Below, one piece after another: positions 7,638 through 13,584 of a stretch of 16,328 bases of DNA (within the stretch, counting starts at the first letter, position 1; each line of letters opens with the position of its first letter). This DNA comes from RGIG1993 sp964564225. Lineage in GTDB: Bacteria; Bacillota; Clostridia; Oscillospirales; CAG-272. The notes below the pieces were generated by a model. It did no database searches, was not told where the DNA came from, and worked only from the letters and a program-made list of their open reading frames with translations. The stretch spans positions 1-16,328 of the forward strand of contig CAZMAF010000039.1 in the NCBI GenBank assembly GCA_964564225.1, in the 5' to 3' direction. The translations under genes and the position numbers were made by a program.

Positions 7638-7699
7638 GGAATTGCATCGTAAATCACGCGGTTTGAAAAAGGGCGTGAGCGTTACAAAATTCCATCGCT
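7632..7699 (-). promoter_or_regulatory. Candidate antiterminator of the pheA-operon leader
   Basis: AGCGATGGAATT (7688-7699 read on the minus strand) can pair with AATTCCACCGCT (7632-7643) over 12 positions with a single A-C mismatch. The 3' arm takes up the base of the terminator's 5' arm, so pairing here would prevent termination. The loop it encloses contains a second small hairpin, TCACGC (7673-7678) with GCGTGA (7654-7659), which includes the leader stop codon. The pairing is seen directly in the sequence; its role is inferred from the mutually exclusive layout. Confidence 0.82.
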
Positions 7700-7737
7700 G
7701 TCGTAAAGTAAAAATAATAAAACGAAAAGCGTGACAC
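7654..7737 (-). CDS. Phe/Tyr-rich leader peptide of the aromatic operon attenuator
   Basis: A 27-codon ORF with a GTG start and TGA stop lies between the operon promoter and the attenuator terminator. A full Shine-Dalgarno, AAGGAGG (7747-7753), stands 9 bases before the GTG. After MSR, residues 4-11 read FSFYYFYF: four Phe and three Tyr codons in eight, a composition very unlikely for a random ORF and like the known pheL leaders of enteric bacteria, which carry Phe runs. The remaining residues show no such bias apart from two further Phe codons. The natural reading is that ribosomes stall on these codons when charged Phe- or Tyr-tRNA is scarce, leaving the downstream arm at 7688-7699 free to form the antiterminator. 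Both amino acids being sensed fits an operon holding both pheA and tyrA. The peptide itself probably has no function. Confidence 0.88.
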   Translation of the reverse strand: MSRFSFYYFYFTTAMEFCNAHALFQTA

Positions 7738-7773
7738 AGTGCTTGCCCTCCTTCTTTCCTGATTGATATCGCT

Positions 7774-7802
7774 ATTATACTCCTGTTTTTTGGCTTTGTC
7801 AA
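7774..7802 (-). promoter_or_regulatory. Sigma-A promoter of the aromatic operon
   Basis: Minus-strand TTGACA (7797-7802) and TATAAT (7774-7779) are separated by exactly 17 bases: a perfect consensus match at both hexamers. Transcription should begin near 7767, giving a leader of about 200 bases before pheA. A promoter this strong with a terminator behind it fits control by attenuation rather than by initiation. No obvious operator overlaps it. Confidence 0.93.
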
Positions 7803-7834
7803 CACTTTTTTTGAAAAATTTTCGATTTATCAGG

Positions 7835-7856
7835 GGAACTTTTTTAAAAAAGTTCC
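7835..7856. repeat. Perfect 22-base palindrome in the divergent pheA-rsuA intergenic region
   Basis: GGAACTTTTTT is followed immediately by its exact reverse complement, with no loop bases. Just beyond it (7862-7876) is a second, shorter A/T palindrome, TTTTTAAAAA. The pair sits between the aromatic operon promoter and the rsuA promoter, about 30 bases upstream of the former's -35. It could be an operator, a terminator-like hairpin, or part of a dispersed intergenic repeat; the sequence alone does not decide. I see no coding potential in 7803-7944. Confidence 0.6.
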
Positions 7857-7944
7857 ACCGCAGCTTTTTAAAAACTTTCTGATTAAGGAAGCGGATTGGT
7901 TTTATGATTTTTGATAAAAAAAGGCGCGGTTTATGAAAAATGTC

Positions 7945-7973
7945 TTTACTTTACCGAGGGGGTATGGTATACT
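7945..7973 (+). promoter_or_regulatory. Promoter of the rsuA-like gene
   Basis: TTTACT (7945-7950) and TATACT (7968-7973) with a 17-base spacer, about 32 bases before the chosen ATG. The match to consensus is good at -10 and fair at -35. A start near 7980 would place the longer in-frame ATG at 7933 outside the transcript, supporting the shorter protein. Confidence 0.72.
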
Positions 7974-8004
7974 GACGGTATGGAAGAAATGCAAGGAGAA
8001 GTAT

Positions 8005-8709
8005 ATGAGAATTGATAAATTGATCTCGGAGGCGGGGTTTGCATCGCGCAGTGAGGCGGCGAAGGCGGCGAAAAAGGGAAACGTGACAGTCAACGGTGAG
8101 GCGGTCAAGGATCTTTCGCGTCATATTGATCCCGAAAAAGACGTTGTCACGTTTTTCGGTGAGATCGTGAGCTATCAGAAAAACGTATATATTATGATGA
8201 ACAAGCCCGAGGGCTACGTGTCCTCGACTGACGATCCGTCTGCGCCCATCGTTTTGGAGCTTCTTGACGAGCGGCTTCAGAAGCTCGGTCTTTTCCCTTG
8301 CGGAAGACTCGATAAATATACCGTCGGACTTCTCATTCTTACGAACGACGGTCCTGCGGCGCACCGTATGCTCTCACCCAAAAAGCACGTGGAAAAGACG
8401 TATCGCTTTAAGCTTGCGCACGTTATTACGGCGGAGGAGGTTGCTTCTCTCGAGGTCGGTGTTGATATCGGTTTTATGACGAAGCCTTGCTCGATTTCGA
8501 TGCTGAGCGATACCGAGGGCGATATTACGCTCGTTGAGGGTAAATATCATCAGATCAAGCGGATGGCGGAGGCGGTTGGCAATAAGATCGTGTATCTTGA
8601 GCGCACCTCGTTTGCGGGTATTGCGCTTGACAGATCGCTCGCGCGCGGTGAATGGCGGTATCTTGATGAAAACGAACTGGAAAAGCTTTCGCCGTATCTT
8701 TCAAAATAG
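8005..8709 (+). CDS. rsuA: Pseudouridine synthase, RsuA family (probable 16S rRNA psi516)
   Basis: Isomerises a uridine to pseudouridine in ribosomal RNA; the family position is U516 of 16S rRNA for RsuA. The 234-residue protein has an N-terminal S4 RNA-binding domain (about 1-55: MRIDKLISEAGFASRSEA), then the catalytic domain with MMNKPEGYVSS (64-74) and GRLDKYTVGLLILTNDG (100-116), Asp103 being the catalytic aspartate. The EGKYHQIKRMAEAVGN stretch near the C-terminus resembles RsuA more than RluB/RluE, but the target is inferred. The ATG at 8005 is preferred because AAGGAG lies 6 bases before it, the promoter lies just upstream, and the S4 domain starts there. An ATG at 7933 would add 24 unsupported residues. 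It stands alone, divergent from the aromatic operon and convergent with the yhaN-like gene. Confidence 0.9.
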   Translation: MRIDKLISEAGFASRSEAAKAAKKGNVTVNGEAVKDLSRHIDPEKDVVTFFGEIVSYQKNVYIMMNKPEGYVSSTDDPSAPIVLELLDERLQKLGLFPCGRLDKYTVGLLILTNDGPAAHRMLSPKKHVEKTYRFKLAHVITAEEVASLEVGVDIGFMTKPCSISMLSDTEGDITLVEGKYHQIKRMAEAVGNKIVYLERTSFAGIALDRSLARGEWRYLDENELEKLSPYLSK

Positions 8710-8713
8710 GTAG

Positions 8714-8751
8714 AAAAAAATCAGACTGATGAAATGATCAGTCTGATTTTT
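8714..8751. terminator. Bidirectional terminator between rsuA and the yhaN-like gene
   Basis: TCAGACTGAT (8721-8730) pairs perfectly with ATCAGTCTGA (8737-8746) across a 6-base loop, and the stem is extended by A-T pairs. A run of T follows on the plus strand (8747-8751) and a run of seven A precedes it (8714-8720), giving a U tract on either strand. It lies between the two convergent stop codons and can serve both genes. Confidence 0.92.
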
Positions 8752-8754
8752 GTT

Positions 8755-11040
8755 TTACTGTGCAATTTCAATGAGATTAACATTTTCTTTGTCGCGGCAA
8801 GCCTCGTATTCGCGGTCGCAGCAGGTCATCACGATGACCTGCGCATCCTGGGCGTAGACTTGAAGAAGTGACATCATCGCAGTAAGACGGGTGTCGTCGA
8901 GCCACGAGAACGACTCGTCAAAGACGGTGGGAGGCATTTCGTCGTGGAAGAGCAGGCGGATGAGGGAAAGGCGCAGGCTGATGTAGGTGAGCGCTTTTGT
9001 GCCTGCTGACATAAATCCGACTTCACGGCTCGGGGAGGCTTCGTCGGCGCGGAAGCTCAACGTCATTGAGTTATCAACACCGATGTCGGCGTATTTGCCT
9101 GCCGTCGATGCTTGCATCAGGGCGGATGCCGATTTTGAAAGAGCGGGAGCAATACGTGAGCGGAGCGCTTCGCCGGATTTTCGGATTGCCTCATAAGCCA
9201 TGATATACGCCTTGCATTTTTCAGCGTAATCGTCGTAACGTGCTTTCAGCTCACGCAGAGCTTCTTCAAGCTCGGTGAGATTTTCAGTTACGGCAGAGCG
9301 GGCTGCAATATCAAGCTCCATACCGCGAATCTGCTGATTGAGCGCGTATTCCTTTTTCTGACTGAAGCTGCGGTTGCGCTCAAGCTCCTCGGGTGTGGGC
9401 ATACCGCCGATCTCAACGTAGGCAGTATCGGCAAAGCGTTTCCGGTAGTTCTCGCGTTGATAGCTTTTCAGGGCATCGCGCGATGCTTCATAAGCAATTC
9501 TTGCGCCTTCCCCGGCGACGTGCGCTTCGCGCAATGCGCGCAGAAGCGCGGCGGTTTTGTCTGCGCCAACAAGAAGTGAATCCTTGTTTTCATAGTGAAG
9601 TCCCCATTTTTCAAGGAGGAGCTTGGCGTTTCCGGTTTTCTCTTTGATTTTCGCGTTGATATTTTCAATCGCGCTTTGAAGTCTTGCGTAGCGCTCGTCT
9701 TCTTCGCTGATCAGCTTTTCAGCGCGAAGAGCATCGTCGATGCGGCGAAGCGCTTCATCTTCGCGTTCGGAAAGATAGGGACGAAAGACGTTGGCAGAAG
9801 ATGGGAGGGTGGTAAAGCGGACGAGTGACAGCGCGGCAAAAAGAGCACCGATACCGAATCCGATATATGCATAGGCAGGGGGAAAAGCATGGCTCATGAG
9901 GATTGTAAGCGATGCGATGAGGGTAACGAGCGCAAGGATGAGAAGGAAGCTTGCGGCTTTTTTGGCATTTGCGCGTTTTTTTCCTTTTGTCCGCATTGCC
10001 GTGATGGCATTTTCTTTGCCGCCGTCGGCATCAAGTTGTTTTAATACTGTGCGTTGATCGGCAGAAAGTGAAGTACCCGCAAACGCCTCCTTTTGTAAAA
10101 GGAGTGATGCCTTTTCTTGCTCGGCAATGTCGATTTCACTGCGTAAGGCTTTGAGAGCGTTTCCGTATTCTTCGTTTGGAATAAAGCCGTTGACGGTATT
10201 TCGGGCGATCAGTTCGCTCTCGTTTTCACTTGCGGCAAGATATGCTCTTTCTTTGTTGTCGAGGTCTTCAAAGCGGGCGAGAATTCTGCCTGCTTCGTAG
10301 TGGATAAGGGTATCGTCGAGCTTTTTGAGGAGCTTTCGGTTGTTTTCAAGCTGAGCGCGGCTTTCGTCAAGCAGATGGGAGCGTTCGGATAAAAATGCCT
10401 CGTTCTCTTTTGCCTTTTCAATGCGTTCTTCAAGAGCGTTCATTTCCTGTCCCATTTCAAAAAGCTTGCCGCCTTTGCGGTTTTTATGAAGCAGAAAAAC
10501 GCGCGCCTCGTCGAGCTTTTTTAATGCGCCTTTGACGTTGAGGGTCTCGTTGCCCGCAAGCATCATATTGTCGATGGCGGTATTCATTTTTTCGCTGTCG
10601 ACCACGCTTCCGCTACCCTGCGCGGAAAAGGCGGTTTGCGAAAAGATCTCCTCGCCAACGCCGAAAAAGACCTCGCCCGGACATTTGCCCGAAAAGACTT
10701 CGGTATTTGAGGTAAGGTCGATGACCTTAACGGTTTCTTTGCCGCCGGCTTTGGCGGCAGGGGTGATGCGGCGTTCGATACGGTAGCGGATACCGCTTTT
10801 ATTGATGACGAGCGAGCCCCCCGAAATGCCGTGATCCCAGTTGGTGTAGCGCGTTTTTTCGCTCATCGAGGTATCGGGCGTTTTGCCGCAGAGCCCGTAA
10901 AAAATAAATTTGATAAAGGCGGCGAGGGTACTTTTGCCGCTTTCGTTTTTGCCGTGAAAGATATTGATTCCGCTTTGTAAGTCGTAGCTTACGTTTGAGA
11001 GAGAGCCAAAGCTTTCAATCGAAAGTTTTTCGATAAACAA
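8755..11040 (-). CDS. SbcC/YhaN-like ATPase with coiled coils and two internal membrane segments
   Basis: A 761-residue AAA ATPase of the Rad50/SbcC/YhaN group, the expected partner of the SbcD/YhaO-like nuclease two genes upstream. The N-terminus has Walker A GKNESGKST (30-38) and a Q-loop region near 135-141 (QTAFSAQ). Charged heptad-like stretches at about 195-345 and 425-625 suggest coiled coils. Between them lie two hydrophobic segments (about 364-382 and 390-407), as in YhaN, suggesting a membrane hairpin. The C-terminus has the ABC-type signature SAGTKALTYISLRLSL (678-693), Walker B PPTVFDES (703-710, Asp708, Glu709) and the D-loop SWLDD (712-716). The switch histidine seems replaced by Cys741 in MTCCDRE. 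No CxxC zinc hook is seen at the middle. The start is TTG at 11040, with AAAGGAAG 7 bases upstream. It is shorter than B. subtilis YhaN. Confidence 0.85.
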   Translation of the reverse strand: MFIEKLSIESFGSLSNVSYDLQSGINIFHGKNESGKSTLAAFIKFIFYGLCGKTPDTSMSEKTRYTNWDHGISGGSLVINKSGIRYRIERRITPAAKAGGKETVKVIDLTSNTEVFSGKCPGEVFFGVGEEIFSQTAFSAQGSGSVVDSEKMNTAIDNMMLAGNETLNVKGALKKLDEARVFLLHKNRKGGKLFEMGQEMNALEERIEKAKENEAFLSERSHLLDESRAQLENNRKLLKKLDDTLIHYEAGRILARFEDLDNKERAYLAASENESELIARNTVNGFIPNEEYGNALKALRSEIDIAEQEKASLLLQKEAFAGTSLSADQRTVLKQLDADGGKENAITAMRTKGKKRANAKKAASFLLILALVTLIASLTILMSHAFPPAYAYIGFGIGALFAALSLVRFTTLPSSANVFRPYLSEREDEALRRIDDALRAEKLISEEDERYARLQSAIENINAKIKEKTGNAKLLLEKWGLHYENKDSLLVGADKTAALLRALREAHVAGEGARIAYEASRDALKSYQRENYRKRFADTAYVEIGGMPTPEELERNRSFSQKKEYALNQQIRGMELDIAARSAVTENLTELEEALRELKARYDDYAEKCKAYIMAYEAIRKSGEALRSRIAPALSKSASALMQASTAGKYADIGVDNSMTLSFRADEASPSREVGFMSAGTKALTYISLRLSLIRLLFHDEMPPTVFDESFSWLDDTRLTAMMSLLQVYAQDAQVIVMTCCDREYEACRDKENVNLIEIAQ

Positions 11041-11066
11041 GGATATTCTTCCTTTCGGACGTATTT

Positions 11067-11747
11067 TTAAAGAAGTGATAGTAATTCAAGAAGGCTCGCG
11101 ATACGGTATTTTGTCTGGATGCCGTCGGGCAGAGAACGGTTATCGGGTGAAAAGTAGCAGGCGTCGATCCCTGCGTTTTTAGCACCCAGCATATCGCTTG
11201 ATTCCGAGTCGCCGATCACGAGCGCGTATTTCGGATTGAAGTTTTCGATACCGTTTGCCACGGCTTCAAAGAATTTCGGCGAGGGCTTTGCAGCACCGAT
11301 TTCTTCGGAAATAAAGACTTTTTCAATCAGGGGTGTGATGGGGCTTTTTGCGAGGCGTTTATGCTGAATGGCGGCATCGCCGTTGGTGATAATGAACAGA
11401 CGGTAGCCGCGTTCCTTTAACGCGGTAAGCACGTCAAGCGCGTTTGGCATCAGGATATTTTGCTTTGATATTGCCGCCTTATAGTCTTCGTTGAGGCGAT
11501 CCGGCTCGGCGGCGACGCCGTAGCGTGCCGTATAGTCGCGAAAGCGCTTGGTTAAAATGGCTTCTTTTTCGATTTCACCCTTTTCAAACTGTTTCCAGAG
11601 GGCGAGATTGATGGCGGCGTAGCGGTTATAATCTTCATCGTTTGCGATGAGTCCCTGCGCTGCCATTGCTTCGCGAAAGGCGTTGCGTGAGCCTTGATCG
11701 AAGTCAAAGAGGGTATCGTCGGCATCAAACAGTAAGTAGCGGTACAT
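11067..11747 (-). CDS. yjjG: HAD-superfamily hydrolase, YjjG/YfnB-like nucleotidase
   Basis: A 226-residue HAD phosphatase. Motif I is FDADDTLFDF (7-16; Asp8 nucleophile, Asp10 acid/base), motif II is ITNG (120-123), motif III is Lys154 in GAAKPSPKFF, and motif IV is GDSESSD (179-185). The helical cap with YNRYAAINLALWKQFEKGEI (40-59) closely resembles YjjG, an E. coli 5'-nucleotidase that removes non-canonical pyrimidine nucleotides; by that likeness it may clean damaged or analogue nucleotides from the pool. It sits between the nuclease and ATPase genes: its ATG is one base after the yhaO-like stop, and 26 bases separate its stop from the yhaN-like TTG. No clear Shine-Dalgarno precedes its ATG, so translation probably depends on ribosomes ending the gene before it. 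The family assignment is firm; the exact substrate is inferred. Confidence 0.87.
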   Translation of the reverse strand: MYRYLLFDADDTLFDFDQGSRNAFREAMAAQGLIANDEDYNRYAAINLALWKQFEKGEIEKEAILTKRFRDYTARYGVAAEPDRLNEDYKAAISKQNILMPNALDVLTALKERGYRLFIITNGDAAIQHKRLAKSPITPLIEKVFISEEIGAAKPSPKFFEAVANGIENFNPKYALVIGDSESSDMLGAKNAGIDACYFSPDNRSLPDGIQTKYRIASLLELLSLL

Positions 11748-11748
11748 A

Positions 11749-12888
11749 TCAGAAGTCCGATACGTCGTTGCCCGTGAGCGCTAAAAGACCGTACTTTAAA
11801 GCGAGCTTTGCGGTGCGGCGCAGTTCCTCATCCTCACTTTCGAGAGAGGGTAAGAGGGTACGAACGAGCTCGCCCTTAATAGTGGGGTCTTCTTTTAAGG
11901 CTTCGACGTTAAATTCGGGTACTGTATGGTCGATGATTTCGCAGTAAAAGAGAGAGGCTGTGAGTTCCTTCAGCTTTTTTCGGGACAGCTCGACCCCCTC
12001 GGTAAGCGAGCCGATAAGCTCAAGACGGAGCAGGGTATCGTTTGCGTAACCCTTTGCTTTTAACAGTTCGGCAATCGCACAAAGAACGGCGTTTTCGGAG
12101 TCAAAGCCTGTGACGTTCAGGGAATCGACGGCGTAAATACGCTTGCACAGACGGAAAAAGGCAGGGCGGCAGGTGGCAACGCCTTCGGATTTTGAAATTT
12201 CAATCTTATATGCGCCGCGTTCGCCGCGGTCGTTGAAGGCTCGTCCTTCAAGACTGCCTGAGTAGCCGAAACAGGTGTTATCAACCTTTTTGATACCGGG
12301 GGTATTGTGAATATGTCCGAGCGCTACGTAGTCTGCCTTGGTCGATCGGATCTCGGTAAGGGCGATGGGACAGTCTTTGCTTTTGTCACCGCCGAGATTG
12401 CCGTGCGCGACGATGATATTGATTTCGTCGGATTTTTCGAGTGAAAGGTGCGCGAAAGGATTATGATCGAGAATGGGGGAGGTGAAGGCGTAGCCGTAAA
12501 TATTGACGGTATCGCCTGACGGCATAGTGAAGCTGACCTTTGATAACGTGCTTTCTTTAAAAAGCGTGACGTTTTCGGGCATTTCGTATTTTGTCCATAC
12601 GCTGTCGCTCGACAGATGGTCGTGATTGCCCGGCGTGATGATAATGCGGCAGGCAGGGATCAGACGAAACTGCGAGAGAACGAAATCAACGGCATCGGGG
12701 GTGGGATGTGGCGAGTCAAAGAGGTCGCCCGCGATGATGAGAAAGTCGGCGTTTTCGGTTTTTGCCCAATAGATCAGCGAGGAAAAGGCGGCGCGAAGCT
12801 CGTTTTTTCTCGCCTGTGCTTTTTGCAGGTCTTCCATACGGAAGGGGCTGTCCAGATGAACGTCGGCTGCGTGTATCAGTTTAATCAA
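11749..12888 (-). CDS. SbcD/YhaO-like DNA repair metallophosphoesterase
   Basis: A 379-residue calcineurin-like phosphoesterase of the Mre11/SbcD/YhaO group, expected to act as a Mn2+-dependent nuclease together with the yhaN-like ATPase. All metal-binding motifs are visible: DVH (9-11), GDLFD (54-58), GNHD (87-90), AHG (161-163) and GHIH (191-194). A capping domain and a C-terminal region of about 150 residues follow. The likeness to YhaO rests partly on the pairing with a YhaN-type partner. The start is TTG at 12888: AAAGGA lies 9 bases upstream, a TGA in frame just before it rules out a longer protein, and the nearby ATG at 12898 is in another frame that stops after five codons. It is the first gene of a three-gene operon with its own consensus promoter 39 bases upstream. 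Confidence 0.88.
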   Translation of the reverse strand: MIKLIHAADVHLDSPFRMEDLQKAQARKNELRAAFSSLIYWAKTENADFLIIAGDLFDSPHPTPDAVDFVLSQFRLIPACRIIITPGNHDHLSSDSVWTKYEMPENVTLFKESTLSKVSFTMPSGDTVNIYGYAFTSPILDHNPFAHLSLEKSDEINIIVAHGNLGGDKSKDCPIALTEIRSTKADYVALGHIHNTPGIKKVDNTCFGYSGSLEGRAFNDRGERGAYKIEISKSEGVATCRPAFFRLCKRIYAVDSLNVTGFDSENAVLCAIAELLKAKGYANDTLLRLELIGSLTEGVELSRKKLKELTASLFYCEIIDHTVPEFNVEALKEDPTIKGELVRTLLPSLESEDEELRRTAKLALKYGLLALTGNDVSDF

Positions 12889-12926
12889 GGCTTTTCATCC
12901 TTTCGTAAAATCGGGTGGTTACGTTT

Positions 12927-12955
12927 ATTATACAATATCTTTTCGGGGGTGTCAA
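12927..12955 (-). promoter_or_regulatory. Sigma-A promoter of the yhaO-HAD-yhaN operon
   Basis: Minus-strand TTGACA (12950-12955) and TATAAT (12927-12932) with a 17-base spacer, a perfect consensus match. The start would be near 12920, about 30 bases before the TTG start codon. The strong promoter contrasts with the weak TTG starts of the first and third genes. Confidence 0.92.
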
Positions 12956-13109
12956 TCGTTTTGCGCGGTTTTATCAGAAAAAGAAAGAGAAAACATAGAA
13001 GTTTGGAAAGCTCGTTTTGGGTTGATTTGCAGTGCTTACATACGAAATGACGTTTGCTTTCATCGGGTACGGTAAACGCTTGTTTCTCAGCAAAATAAAA
13101 ATCCATACG
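12956..13109. other. Intergenic stretch without a recognised gene
   Basis: Between the minus-strand yhaO promoter and the terminator-like hairpin at 13110 I find no gene I can support. A weak hairpin, CGTTTGCT with GGTAAACG, is possible at 13051-13078. A 73-codon minus-strand frame runs through it (13106 to 12885), but it crosses the promoter, resembles no family I know and has only a weak ribosome site. A small RNA ending at the hairpin is possible, but no plus-strand promoter was found for it. Confidence 0.45.
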
Positions 13110-13141
13110 AAAAAACTTCCGTTTGGGCGGAAGGTTTTTTT
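13110..13141 (+). terminator. Putative terminator hairpin upstream of rbfA
   Basis: CTTCCG (13116-13121) pairs with CGGAAG (13128-13133) over a 6-base loop, flanked by six A on one side and seven T on the other with one bulged G. It ends 10 bases before the rbfA promoter. It could stop a plus-strand transcript coming from the spacer, or insulate the two divergent operons. What transcript it serves is not clear. Confidence 0.6.
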
Positions 13142-13151
13142 ATGGGTATAA

Positions 13152-13180
13152 TTGACTTTTTTTCCGGGGTATGCTATGAT
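13152..13180 (+). promoter_or_regulatory. Promoter of rbfA-truB
   Basis: TTGACT (13152-13157) and TATGAT (13175-13180) with a 17-base spacer, each one mismatch from consensus. The start would be near 13187, about 23 bases before the rbfA ATG. It implies that rbfA-truB has its own promoter here, rather than depending only on an upstream nusA-infB operon. Confidence 0.85.
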
Positions 13181-13209
13181 AGAGATAAAGATACTTGAAA
13201 GGTGTTATT

Positions 13210-13584
13210 ATGGGTTCTTACAGAAGAAACAGAATTAACGAAGAAATTGCCAAGGCGATGGCGGAAATCATACGAAACGTCAAAGAGAGAAGCGTGCGTG
13301 ACGTTGTTCTGACCGTGACGGGTGTAGACTGCGCGCCCGATCTTTCCTTTGCCAAGGTATATTATTCCTTTTTCGGCAAGGGTGATCGCAAGGAGGTTGC
13401 GAAGGGACTGAAAAATGCCACGGGCTATATCCGTTCCCAGCTTGCCCGTACTTTAAATCTCAGACAGACTCCCGAGCTTGTTTTCGTTTACGACGAATCG
13501 GTCGAAAATGGCGCGCATATCGAAAAGCTCCTTGAAAAGGTACGCGCCGAGTTTACCGACGAAGAAGAAACCGATGAGCAGTAA
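13210..13584 (+). CDS. rbfA: 30S ribosome-binding factor A
   Basis: A small KH-like RNA-binding protein that joins pre-30S particles and helps late maturation of 16S rRNA. The 124 residues start RRNRINEEIAKAMAEII (4-20) and contain RDVVLTVTGVDCAPDLSFAK with VYYS following, and the helix GLKNATGYIRSQLARTLNLR, followed by TPELVFVYDESVENG and HIEKLLEKV; all are typical of RbfA. Length fits the family. The ATG at 13210 is chosen over an in-frame TTG at 13195 because AAAGGTG lies just before the ATG and homologues begin near this point. It is the first gene after its promoter, and its last 11 bases overlap truB. In many Bacillota rbfA follows infB; here the genes upstream are unrelated and on the other strand. 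Confidence 0.93.
   Translation: MGSYRRNRINEEIAKAMAEIIRNVKERSVRDVVLTVTGVDCAPDLSFAKVYYSFFGKGDRKEVAKGLKNATGYIRSQLARTLNLRQTPELVFVYDESVENGAHIEKLLEKVRAEFTDEEETDEQ

Noticed and set aside
7569..7767. T-box riboswitch in the pheA leader
   Set aside because: The leader is short, lacks a convincing stem I with specifier loop and lacks the conserved T-box core before the terminator (only a loose TGGAA likeness). The Phe/Tyr-rich ORF with a strong ribosome site explains the layout better.
7933..8004. Longer N-terminus for the rsuA-like protein from 7933
   Set aside because: This ATG lies upstream of the predicted promoter and lacks a ribosome site; the S4 domain begins at the ATG at 8005.
12881..12898. 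ATG at 12898 as the start of the yhaO-like gene
   Set aside because: It is in a different frame and stops after five codons; the Shine-Dalgarno is adjacent to it and correctly spaced only for the TTG at 12888.
12885..13106. 73-codon minus-strand ORF upstream of the yhaO-like gene
   Set aside because: It passes through the consensus promoter of the yhaO operon, has no recognisable domain and only a weak ribosome site; treated as a chance frame.
13478..13573. Extended truB start at 13478
   Set aside because: The extra codons lie within rbfA in another frame; TruB homology begins just after the ATG at 13574.
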